Source: Dastarcus helophoroides (Eukaryota > Arthropoda > Insecta > Coleoptera > Bothrideridae). From it: 64,000 nt of DNA. Position 1 is the stretch's first letter; each line of letters opens with the position of its first letter. This document shows, in pieces, positions 11,101 through 23,100 of the stretch. The notes beneath the pieces were generated by a model. That model had not been told where the DNA came from, did not search any database, and saw nothing but the letters and a program-made list of their open reading frames with translations. A program made the translations under genes and the position numbers. The stretch lies in NCBI GenBank assembly GCA_028583605.1, contig CM053329.1, positions 2,294,001 to 2,358,000 on the forward strand, read 5' to 3'.

Positions 11101-14100
11101 TCCCCTCATTTTAGCTCTACCACGTTTTCGACCAAACTCGGAAAATCGTTGGCGTTTCATAAAACCGACTTTACCAGCACCGACGGTACTCTGGGTACCA
11201 CCCTTGCCCCACCCCTTGGGCCTACCAGGGACACCGGACGCGTAACCGAGACGTTTTTTCGCTATTTTGCTCGCGCTGTATGGTTTCCCTTTTCCTAAGC
11301 CCATAGAACGCACGGAAGACTCAGTGTAAACCGTGTCGAATTCGGCGGTGTCATCATATACTGATTCTTGGGAAGCTGAAAGCGAGTCTCCATCTTCAAT
11401 ACCTAACAAATGAGAATTGTAAACCAAAAACCATAACAAACATGCATACTTACTGTTTCTTTTTAACATCAACTGCTTTGTAGGTTGATTCGAGTTTTTA
11501 CATAATAAACAAACGTATTCGTAGTCGGGATGTGCTTCTTTTCTTTGATGATATGTGGTTAAATCTGCTTCGGGATCGCAAGTTCCGTGAACGAATCTAC
11601 GATAGATAGATATTACGTGAAATCAATTGTTTCGTAAGTATTCCATATTGTTTTTAATAACGTTGAAATTCAAAAAATAACCGAACAAGAAAAATCTGAT
11701 CAAATACGATAAAACATCGATTTATGTGTGTATCTTACTTAGAAGCTGATATAAAATGGATGAATACCTATTTTTTTCCGTACATATGTCACATGTGTTT
11801 ATTATGAATGAATATGTGTTTAAAAAATATTAAATCGATAGCAAACAATTAAGTAAAACTGTAGATATTAGTTATGCCGTTTGTTTATATTCGTAAGTAA
11901 ATATTATTTTAAGTAGCAAAATGTTCTGGTGTGGATATTTTTCTTTACAAGAAAACTACCCTATTAAGTATTCCTCATTTTAGAATAACAAATTAAATGT
12001 ATGTATCTTCGGAAAAATGAATAAGGGACATGATTATTTGGGACTTCAGCCTTTGATTAAAATCGATTGTTGTTTAAATTTCCGAGTATTTGCAATTATT
12101 GTACAATTAATATTTCATCTAGAAAACATATTCCGTTATAAGTGCATTTCTCAATAGATAAAAGATTTAGGATTATTCTGTTGCATTTTACGATTAAAAA
12201 GTTAATGCCGATAAACGTTTTCTATAACCTGATAAAAATAGACACCCATTTATTAAATTACTTCAAAAGCTAGATGCATTACATTTGTAACTAAAAGTAA
12301 TTGCAGCAATTCGTCCATTCAAATCCTGCGTTTATGACATAGTACTAGCGTAGTAGCTAATAAACGATCCTTACCCTGCGTGAAAGACAAGAAAGGATTC
12401 TTTGGTCACCTGAATTACCATGTTCGACTATTTCATCACTAGAGACCGGATTATATTCAACATAAAAAGATTAAAATATGCACGCAAAGTGCTTAAAATA
12501 TGCACAAAAACTGTCAAAATATGCAGCAACAAATAATAATGCTGGTAATTGTAACAAATTTGCTTCTGATTTGAAGAATTTTTCTTTTCTCTAAAACAAA
12601 TTAGTTTATAAGTACTTCCAGTTTGAACAAATTTGCTTTTAATTTTAATAAGTTTGCTTTTAATTTGAATAGCTTGATTCTAATTTAAACAAATTTGCTA
12701 TTAATTTGAATAGATTTGCTTCTAATTTGTCAACTTGAACAAATTTGCTTCCAATTTTGAAAAATTTGTTGTATTTGGCTACCTAAATTTAAAAGTTTTT
12801 CTCGAAATTTGGTTTATCTCTCAAACTCAATTTCGTTTTAATAAATTCTGAATTTTGTTTTGTTTTAGGTTTGTTAATGTTTAAATTTGGACATTTTTCC
12901 AAAAATGTATGTTGAGATTAGAAAATTTTTTAACAAATTTTAGGATGGATTGACTTTTTTGAAAAGAGAAGGGATAAACACCTGGATTTACCATAGATGT
13001 AATGCACATATATGGATTTTGCGTTACCAAAAAACGCTATTTTAACTACTAGTCGATTGCTCTACTATTGCGCTACTCCGGATATTTAATGACATTTCTT
13101 AAAACCTTTTTAACACTCGGATAATCCAACATCCTGATAGACCACAACCGAATAATTGGGCACCGGACAATCGGACACCGGACAATCCGACACTGGACAA
13201 TCCGACATCGGACAATCCTACACTGGACAATCCAACGAGAGAAAAGAACAAAATTTAGACAAAAAGGGGAACCTCAAGGAAAAAATTTTAATTTTAGAAA
13301 CTTCAGACAAAATTTCCGGAAATTTAAATTCTAAAAGATCTAAATTTTTAGAAAAAAAATAAAATAAAGGAATTTCGAAAAGAATACAAAATTTTGAGAA
13401 AAACGGTCGAAATTCCAAGGATTGAATATTAAGAAAAAATTTTAAATTATGTAAACAAGTGAAATTTAAAAAGAAATCGAATTTTGGAATAAAATGCAAA
13501 TTTGATGAAAAAAAAACGAAATTTGAAAAAATAATCGACAATCCCAAAAAAGACGCATTTCGAGCAAAAAATCGAAACTTCGAGAAAACAATAGAAATTC
13601 CCCACAAAAAGTTACGATTTTAAAAAAATAGTCAAACTTGAGAATAGTTGTCCATGAAAAAACTCGAAATTTTGAAGAAAAAAAAAGAAGAAAAAGTTGA
13701 GAACTCTAGGACCATTATGGATATGATATTGACATAAAAGTCGAAATTTCCAAAAGGTGACTTTTGAGAAAAATGTCGACCTTTCGAGAAAAAGAAGAAT
13801 TTCAAGGAAAAAAATCTAAATTTCCAAAAACAAATGTTGAACTGACAATAGAAATTTCGAGAAAAAGATCGAAATTTCGAAAAAAAAAAATACAAATTTT
13901 GAGGAAAGTTTTTCCAGAAATATTAAATACTGAATTTTTCAATAAAATGAAAATTTTGAAAAAGAGTCAAATTTATTTTAAGTATAGAAATGAATTATAA
14001 AGAATTGTTCTCCTAAAAGGAATACGTCAGGTCCATAGCAATGAAGTGTGGCGCCTTTTAAAAATGGGAAAGCTGATTGGCAAAAGTAGCAAATGCAATT

Positions 14101-17100
14101 TTTTTTTAATTTTTCATATTTTCAGATCAATTCACCTTACGTAAATAATTAAAATTACACTTTGGATTGTACGTATTTCAAAAAAAGAATTCTGTTTTTT
14201 CCAATATAACACCATAAAAACTTGCCAACCTATTTATTTTGCAGTCTTATGATGCAATTAATAAAAATTTCGTCTTTAAAGCCAAAATTTCAATAATAAA
14301 ATTGAAATTTCGATTTTAGGTTGAACGTTAATAAAAAACAAATTTTCTGCTTAAATTTAAAATTTGAATGAAAAGTAGAGAATTTGAGAATTACTCAAAA
14401 TTGATTAATTTTAAAATTTTAAGACCAAAGAAAAAAGTAATGCAACTCGAAAATTTAATCTTAAAGCTCAAATTTCTGAAAGATGTATTATTTTCAAGTT
14501 TTAATTGAAAGTCCAAAGAAGGTTTCACCCCTAACCACATCGGCAATTAAATAAATAATTACGCGATACGTATTTCGCCAGCAGAATTGGCATTTTCAAA
14601 CGTACTAATCTAAAAAGATTAGCAAAAGATGTATCGACGTCATCTGCATTGAGATTCAAATCGATACTTGAATCTAGTACGCTTGAAAATGCCAGTTCTG
14701 CTGGCGAAATAGGTATCGCGTAATCATTTATTTAATTGCCGATGTGGTAAGGGGTGAAACCTTCTTTGGACTTAATCACAAGCCACAGTGTTTAGTTCAG
14801 TGCTTTAGTTTTAATTGAAAGGTTTTAAAAAAATGAGTCGATATTCATGACAAAAATATTTTTCATTTTTTGTGTTTAATATGTAAATACAGACATGAAG
14901 AAAAAAAACTTAAATGAAAAACTAAGTTTTAACATGAAATTTCAAGAATAAGGTCTGAAATTCCAGCTAAATTTCAAATTTGAATAAAAACCAAAAATAA
15001 GTCATTTTAAAAAAAATGTTAAAATTAAAATATTACATTTGCGAGCTCGTAATTTGTATAAAAAAAAACTTATAATTTGGAGTTTATTTTTGGATTTTGG
15101 ACTTTAATTTCCAAATTTGAACTTAAACCTTCAATATTCAAATATTTTCTCAATAAGAATAACTTTTTGCTGGATGTTTAAAATTTCTGGTGAAAAAATC
15201 AAATTTTTATTCTTGAAAGTCAAAATCTCAAAAAAAAACATAAACGTAAATTGTAAATTTAAAAATCGAAATTTTAGACATAAGGAAGAGTTAAATATTC
15301 CAACTTATCAGTTTTTATAAAAAAAATGGAACTTTCAAGTTCAAATACAAGATGAATAAAAAGTTAAAAATTTGAAGTTAAAGTGGAAATCTTGAAAGAA
15401 TGGGTTGAACAAAACTTGTATAATATTGATTCAGAACTTGGCTTCATATTTATACCTTAATGCCTAATATAAAGTTGATGACATGAACAGTCAGTCAAAA
15501 TTTCAATCAAAATTTTAACTAATGATTAACAATTGACTAATTTTCGATTGTAACTAATATTAAATTTTTCAATCATGACTAATTCAATTATAACTAAAAT
15601 AACCACTAAAATGTTAACTAACTTGTTAATCTATTAAAAATATTAGCGATTATGCCCAACACTGTGTGCGGCACTTTTAGAGCCTGTAGGTGCATTGGCT
15701 TCCCACAGGTACGAGAGATAAACTCCGGCGTATTTATCCGTTTCCAGCAGATAAAGCATAAAAAAATTATTTCATGTATATCCGCTTAACACAGCAAAAG
15801 GGTAAAGGGTAAGGCTAAAATTTGCTACTTTCTATTAAAGCCAATGCTTTGATCAATTTAATTTAAAAAGGTGGAAAAACACCTTGAATATAGATGTAAC
15901 GCCAAGTTCAAATGAAGACTGAAAAATAGTACTAATTAAATGTTAAAATGTATAAAAAAGGAAAATAGCAAATTTTACTTTCTTGCATATCTTTTATTTT
16001 AAATACCAACGTTACCAAGTAATTATAAATTATATACTTACTTATTACAGGCTGTACATTGCACCATTTCTCTATGAGCATGCGCTCTGTAAGCACGATG
16101 ACAAAGTGGACAACAGAACCCTTTATTTCGCTGTTGATAACATGAATCACAGACCGTATAATGCGCGTGCCATCTTGAAGATAGACCAGCCCCAGGGGTT
16201 CGAGACCCGCAATCGCCGCACACTCGACAACACTGCAAACACATCATTATAACCTCAATCAGGCTCATGTCACCCATGCACTTACCCTACACTTCCAACC
16301 ATATTTTGGTATTGAGGTAACAATAGGTCTTTGGCAGCTCGCATGATATACTTTGTCACACTGTTCACACGTCATAAGCTTGGTTTCATCGCCTGTCATT
16401 CGACAAACCTGGCAAATGCGGCACTTTCTACATTGCCAACCAGCTCGAACACCTACAATTATGATTTGTTAAGACTCTGAATAATATAATTTTTTAATCA
16501 GACCTGGTAATTGTGCAAGCCCTACGCATATTCCGTGGTAGTGCTCTCCGCATGCAGAACAATACATCAAATTTGCAATATCACCTAGTGTTTTACAGGT
16601 ATAACAAACAGACGCTGAAACAAAGTGATAGACATAGATCTAATTTGTAACATTGATGAAGTAATTTGCTTACATTCACATCGTAGCGCAGCTTGACCGA
16701 TATGATTGCTACAAAAGCACATAAGAGATCCCAATTCCTGAAAGGCACCAGAGGCCGTTGCGCACGGGAAGTGATATATTTTGTTACACCCTTCCATTTT
16801 GCAAACAACACTCGCCCCATAATGGTTGCAAAATGAACACTTTTTGGAAGAACTTCCTAGGACAACCTGACCAACATTTTCTAAAGCCGAATTTTCTAAA
16901 GCAAATCATCAAATTAGTAGATTTAAAATAATGAAAAATTAATTTCTTAAACCTCAAAAAAATTAAAATTAAAAACAACGACGTTTATTGTTTTAAAAGG
17001 TTTTTTTTTAATATAGCCCCTACTTACCATTTTTTATGACACCATTTGACCAAAGAGCGCAGCTTCTGTGAACGTAAAACTGCCCAGTAGCTTCAAATAA

Positions 17101-20100
17101 AGCGGAAACATCAGGCCCTTCAGAATAACCAATAATAGTCAACTCATCAATATACTCGCTAGTTAACGAAGGATGTCTGCATTTATTAAAACTTTTCTGC
17201 CTTCGACAAGTTACAGGCACTCTAGGACTTTTATCCCCCGAATCTTTCTCGGGGGCGTTCATATTCGAACTCGGAATTTCAACAACTGGTCTTTGAGGAA
17301 TAAAACCTTCCGGACAATTCAACCTAAGCAGTTCCCCTTGACCCAACTGACTGCGCTCCCCGAGATTGCAAAAAGCGCAAACTTTGCCAGGCCACTGTTC
17401 TGGAGCGTAAGGAATATCGTCCATAATGACAGAAGGTTTTTCTCTATTGTCGGAAAATATTAAAGCACCAGTTTCCGGATCAAGCAAGGGTATTTCATCT
17501 GATGAGGATAGTGGCAGTGATGAGAGGTCGTAGCTAGTCCCTTCGAAGCTTTTAAAACGTCGGATGCCGCCCCCTCTGCTTTGGCCGGGAGGTCGAACTC
17601 TTTTAACTCTGTTCTGGCCACTGAGGTTTTGTCTTCTTGGAAGCGGTTTACCTAAAATAAACAAATTAATCATAGCACTTCTAAAAGGCCTCAAAAACCA
17701 AGTTTTTTGAAAAAAATAATCAAAGTTTAAGACGAAATTTCTGATTTAAAAACAAAATTTTCGATGTAAAGGTAAAGTTTTAGGAAAAATAAAAAATTTT
17801 AACTGAAAACAGCTACATTTTGGAAAAAGCTTAAAAACGATTTAATTTTAAAAAAATGGTATTCTCGAGTTTAAAAAATGTTAAGAACTTTTGAGATCAA
17901 CGTTAAAATGTAGAAAAAAAATTAAAATTGTTTTAATAACAAATTAGAGTTGAAATCCATAATTTTAAATAAAGTCGAATAGAATTGAAGTCAATTTTTT
18001 AAAGAAAACAAGGCAAATTTCCTAGAAAAAACTGTGTTCCCAAATTTAAATTGAAAATTAGAAAAAATCATGAATAGTAGATTTAATTTTAAACTGGAAA
18101 TTTTGATTTTTTTTTCTCAAAATTTGCAACTAAAACTTGAAATACTTTTAAATTTCGAGTTCTTATCTTGTTCGTTAATTGTTTTAATTTGCTTTGCAAA
18201 GGCCAGATGGCCTCTGGATATAATTTAACGTAAAAAACTTATCGCGAATAATACACATTCGACCGCCTTCATACGGTGAAGTCACATCACTCACGCTTTG
18301 ATTTTTGGACCCGTGTAAACTAACAAATGTTGAACGTTACCACTATAATAGGAAGAAGAACGTTCACGATCTTTTAAGACACCACAGAAAGGTAGGCGAA
18401 TTCGGTTTTTTATATTTTTGTCATGTTTATTTGGAAAATACGGTTAATTTGCTAGATACATCTTTCAGAGCAGGCACGTACAATTTGGTCAAGTCTGGGT
18501 CAAATAAAAAAATATATATATATAAAATCGCAAACCGAATTGAATACTTAAAAAAGTGCCATTGACAAAAGAAGGGGACCAAAATTTCGAGATAAGGATG
18601 TCAAAAATGGAGAAATTTCGAGAAAAAAGTTCACACTTTGAGATAGGGAAAAACTTTTGAGAACCAAAGTCGAAATCCCTAACAAAAATTACATTTCGAG
18701 TTTTACATCAATATTTTGGGGAAAAAATTACGATTCAAGATAAAATTCAGAATGTTCTGAAGAAACTTGACATTTCGAAAAGACTAACAAATTCTTCCCG
18801 AATTTTGAGATAAAAATCAAAAATTTCACCAAATAAACGGCTGACATTTCAAGGTTAAAACGAAATTTTTGTGAAACATTTTTTCTTTAATAATTCAAAA
18901 AAAATTCCAAAATTCGACTTTTTTTTCGAAATTTCGACTTTAATCTCTGAAATTTTAATTTGAAACACCGCTTTTTGAGAAAAAAGTTTAAATATCCAGA
19001 AGCTCATAATCGATAAAAATGAATTTAAACAACAACAACAAGAAATTAAGAGAAAAATTCGGAACTTCCAGAAATTGAATTTTATACATATTTTTTTTAA
19101 TTCTTAAGTATTAGATTCAAAATGGGAATTCTGAATAGTGTTCACTTGGGCACGAATTTTAAAACCCATTTTCCTTTATAAATTTTGAATTTTACCCCTG
19201 TATTAGTATCTTCAAAATTTTAAACTCAAATATTTCTTAAAATCCTTGGTTTTTGTTCAAATTTCGATTTTTCCGTCAAAATGTTTCGTTTAGTATTTAA
19301 ATTTTTAGTTTTTTACTAAAATTTTAACTTAAGGATCAAAATGTCGACTTTATTTCGGTTTTTCTCCAAATTTTAAATTTTCAAGGTCAAATTTTCAAAA
19401 AGAAAAAGAAATTTATCGCGTTAATCAGTAATTTTTACTTAATCGCGATTTCGAAAAAGAAAAGTCGAATTTTTGTAACAAAAAATCTTAGAAATGTTTT
19501 TATTATATTTTGATTTTTTAACAGTTTTCACTTTCAACGAAAATTTAGACTACTTCAAAAGTGTTTAAATTTTAGTCTGTTTTTCTCTTCAAAAATGAGA
19601 AGCTTAAGGTTGGAATTTTAAGAATGTAATAAAATTTCGAAGATAAGCTCGAAATATCTTCTCGAAATTTTGTGAAGACTGCAAAAGTCCAAATAAATTG
19701 GAAACTTTGATAAAGTCCTTGTTAATAGATTTGTTTTCTTTCGATATTTTGACATTTTTCTTAAAATTTATCATTTAAAATTTTTTAAGTTTTTTTCCCC
19801 TAAAGGTTCGACTTCAACTGGAAACTCAATAAATTATGACTTTTTTCTAGATATTTAGGCTTTAACATCTACATTTGAATGTTTAAAAGACCTTTTCCTC
19901 AGGAGCCAGGAGTTCAAAATTCCTAAAAACATTTTCATTTATAAATATATTTTATTTTTTAGAAGCTTCTATTTTTGATCGAATCGAATTTCACATTTTT
20001 TCGAACTCTCACAGAATTTTGCGACAGATGTTGAAATTTCAAAAATAAGACAAAATTTTGAGCAAAAGAGTAATATTAGGAAAAATGGATTTCGAAAGAA

Positions 20101-23100
20101 AAAAAATTGATTTGTTAAACAATGCCCTCGAAATTTCGGGGAAAAGGTCGAAAAGAAGAGGGGAAAAGTACAATTTTAGGAATAATTAAAGTCCATAACT
20201 ATTAAACTCTATTAACAATAAATACAACAGAAATTCCACGATGTTTCTATAAATATTGGCTATGACTGGACCAATATTTATAGAAACATCGTGAAATTAT
20301 TAAAATCTGTTGTTACATTATTTGTTTATAGGAGTTTAATAGTTATGAATATTGAAAAATTCCACATAGTAAGGGTTAGAAATGTCAAATATAAATAAAG
20401 CCGTAAATTAGAAAGACACGGATAGAAGAAAAAAGCAAATTTTGGAAAATCAAATTTAATATAAAACGAAAAACTCGACCAATGTCGAAAATTCGAAAAG
20501 TCAAGATTTCCAAAGGTTGAATTAGTGAAAAATAAGCGAAATTTGGAGAAAGTAAAATTTTAATGAAAAACAGAAATTTCCAAAAATATTTTTCTCCAAA
20601 TGTTTTATTTTTATTTTATTAAAAGTTTTCATATCTAAATTACGCCAAAGAACCTGAATTTATAAAAAAATTTTGTTCTTGAAAATGTCCAAAAATATTT
20701 TTCATAACATTTTTACTTATTCCTTAACATTCTGATCTAACTGAGAGAAAATAAACGAATTGATTTGTAAAAATCAAATTTCAAAGAAAAGCCAGTTTTG
20801 AGAAAAAACATTGCATTTTGAGATAAAAGTCAAAATTTCGAAAATGGCGCAAAGTTTGAGATGCAAGTTGCAATTTCCGAAAAGTTAAATTGAAAAAAGT
20901 GGAAATTTTCAGAAAATGACGAAAAAAATGGGGGAATTTCGAAAAAAAGACTATTTTTTAAAAAGACGTCCAAAAATAGAATTTTTAAAAAGGAGTCGAA
21001 ATTTCGTAAAAGATGATTTTGAAGAAAAGACGAATTGTATGAAAAAAAAGATTAATTTTAAGAAAAAGTCAAAATTTTGAGAAAAATACGAAATTTCGAG
21101 GAAAATTCGAAATGACATTAGACATTAGATATCGAACTTTGAGATAAACATGAAAATTTCGAAAAAACACATTTCTGGAACATTACATAACAAAAGATCG
21201 CAATTTTCAAAAAAAAATTAGAAAAAAATAATGGAATTTTGAAAAAAAAAACCGAAATTTAGAGAAAACGGTACAATGAAATTTCGAGAAAAAAAACGGA
21301 ATTTAGAGAAAACGGTCGAAATTTCGAGAAAATTGTCAAAATTTCAAGGAAAAAGTGGAAATCTTCCAGAGAAAGTGAAATTTTAAGCAAAAAAAAAACA
21401 AGTAAAATTTTGGATATATTATAAACTAAAAAAAGACGAATTTTGAAAATAAAGCCTAAATTAAAAAAAAAGGAATTTTGAAAAATTGTCGAAATTCCGG
21501 AAAAGACGAAATTCAACGACAAAAACGAAATTTTAAGAAAAGAAAATGGCTATTTTTAGAAAGCCAAATTTTGAGAAAATGGAGATATTCTCTATATCTT
21601 TTTTGCGAAGTTGTCATTTTTTATTAGCTTTTTCTTCGCCAGTTTCTTCTTCCATAAATCCATGTAAGCAATTACCAATCCTTAACAAAAGGTGACTAAA
21701 AATCTGGGTTTATAGAAGAAGAAACTAGCGAAGAAAACCCCAATAAAAAATGAATGAAATTTGAGATAATAGTCAAATTTTGAGGAAAAAGTTGAGATTT
21801 CTTGAAACATGAAGGGCCAGATTATGAGGTAGGTCGAAATTTCGAAAAAATGCCAATTATGAAAAAATATATCGAAATTTTGAGAAAGAGTTTTTTTCCT
21901 TCCTTTTTTGAAAAAACCCAAAAAAAATCCAAATTTTGAGAACAAGATCGACATTTTGGGAAAAAGATCAAAATTTCGAGAAAAGTCGAAATTTCTCAGA
22001 GGAAGTAAAATGTTATGGAAATTTCGAAAAAAGAGCCATTTTGAGAAAAAGGCGAAGTTTGGGTAAAAAATCGAAATTTCAGATAAAAAGTCGAAATTTC
22101 TTGGCTGAATATTTATTTTCTAATGGCTGCTTGAGTGAAAAGGGACAAGTTCCCCACCTTACCCCAGAAATTGTCCAATATTTAAATAAATGTCGCAATT
22201 TTCAGAAATAAGTTGGAGCTTCCAGAAATTTTGATCTAAAAAACCAGTTAAAATTTCTAAATGTCTTTCTTCAAAAATTCCAAATTCCAAATAAAATATT
22301 TAAGTTAGGGATTCTTGGGTCACCTTTTTAAAAATCCCGACGACTTTTTTTTGAAGAACCCGGCTTTTATTGAAAATTTCGACATTTAAGCATATTAACT
22401 TTTTCTATAATCTCGACCTTTTCTCGTTCGACCCCCAAAATTCCAACTTTTCCTCAATATTTCGAGTTTGAAAATTTCAACTTCTTTAAATTTCTGACTT
22501 ATTTGGATATATTTTAACTGTTTTGAAAACTTTTTCCTTTTTTGTAATTTTTATCTTTATTAAAAATTTTCTTATGAAATTTCAATTTTTTTTAAAATAT
22601 TTTCTTTTCAATATTTCAATTTTTTTGTCTGACTGTTTTAAAAATCGATTTTTTCAAAACATATAATCTTTTTTAAAATTTGAATTTTTCTAAAGTTTCG
22701 ACTTTTGAAAACATCAACTCTTGAAGAATTTGATTTTTTTGTTCGATTTTTTTTTCAAAATTTTAACTTTTTCTCAAAATTTTGACTTTTTCTCAAAATT
22801 TTCACCTTCTGAAAATGACGACTTGAAAAGTTTAACATGGATTTTTACTGAAAATCTTGGTTTTCTTGAACATTTTGACTATTTTTAACATTTCCACTTT
22901 ATATTTAAAAACTTCGAATTTCAAATTGTCCAATTTTTTTTAATTTTTAATTTTTGCAAATGTCAACTTGTTTTTTCGAATTTTTTAGAAATTTTGACGC
23001 AAAATTGTGACCTTTTTCCAAATTTGTGACTTTTTTCAAAATTTTATTTTTTCTATAAATTTGATTAATGGAAATATTGATTTTATTTTAAATTTCTACC

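Larger units (their letters stand above)
11597..16041. repeat. KMT2C/D intron with hairpin element, 15-bp tandem repeat and repeat scraps
   Basis: About 11600-12350 is ordinary AT-rich DNA. At 12445 an AGAGACCGGATT motif starts a segment also seen near 60890. About 12560-12780 repeats the phrase AATTTGAACAAATTTGCTT several times. At 13158-13240 lies a 15-bp tandem array. About 13250-14000 is A-rich low-complexity DNA, 14511-14771 is a long hairpin, and 15480-15650 repeats TAACTAAT. A less AT-rich patch at 15660-15800 has no recognised content. Confidence 0.6.

Noticed and set aside
13030..13080. tRNA-like A box on the minus strand (TAGCGCAATAG)
   Set aside because: No credible B box or cloverleaf follows; at most a decayed tRNA-derived SINE scrap.
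13158..13240. CRISPR-like short repeats
   Set aside because: Contiguous 15-bp tandem units without spacers in a eukaryotic intron.
13218..14000. Phe/Lys-rich open frames on both strands
   Set aside because: Composition artefacts of the A-rich/T-rich low-complexity DNA, as are similar frames at 53-235, 450-632, 7025-7300, 21259-22211, 23286-24479, 40634-41868 and 49386-49671.
16593..16820. Alternative minus-strand frame of 75 codons
   Set aside because: Overlaps the extended-PHD exon out of frame and lacks zinc-ligand spacing.
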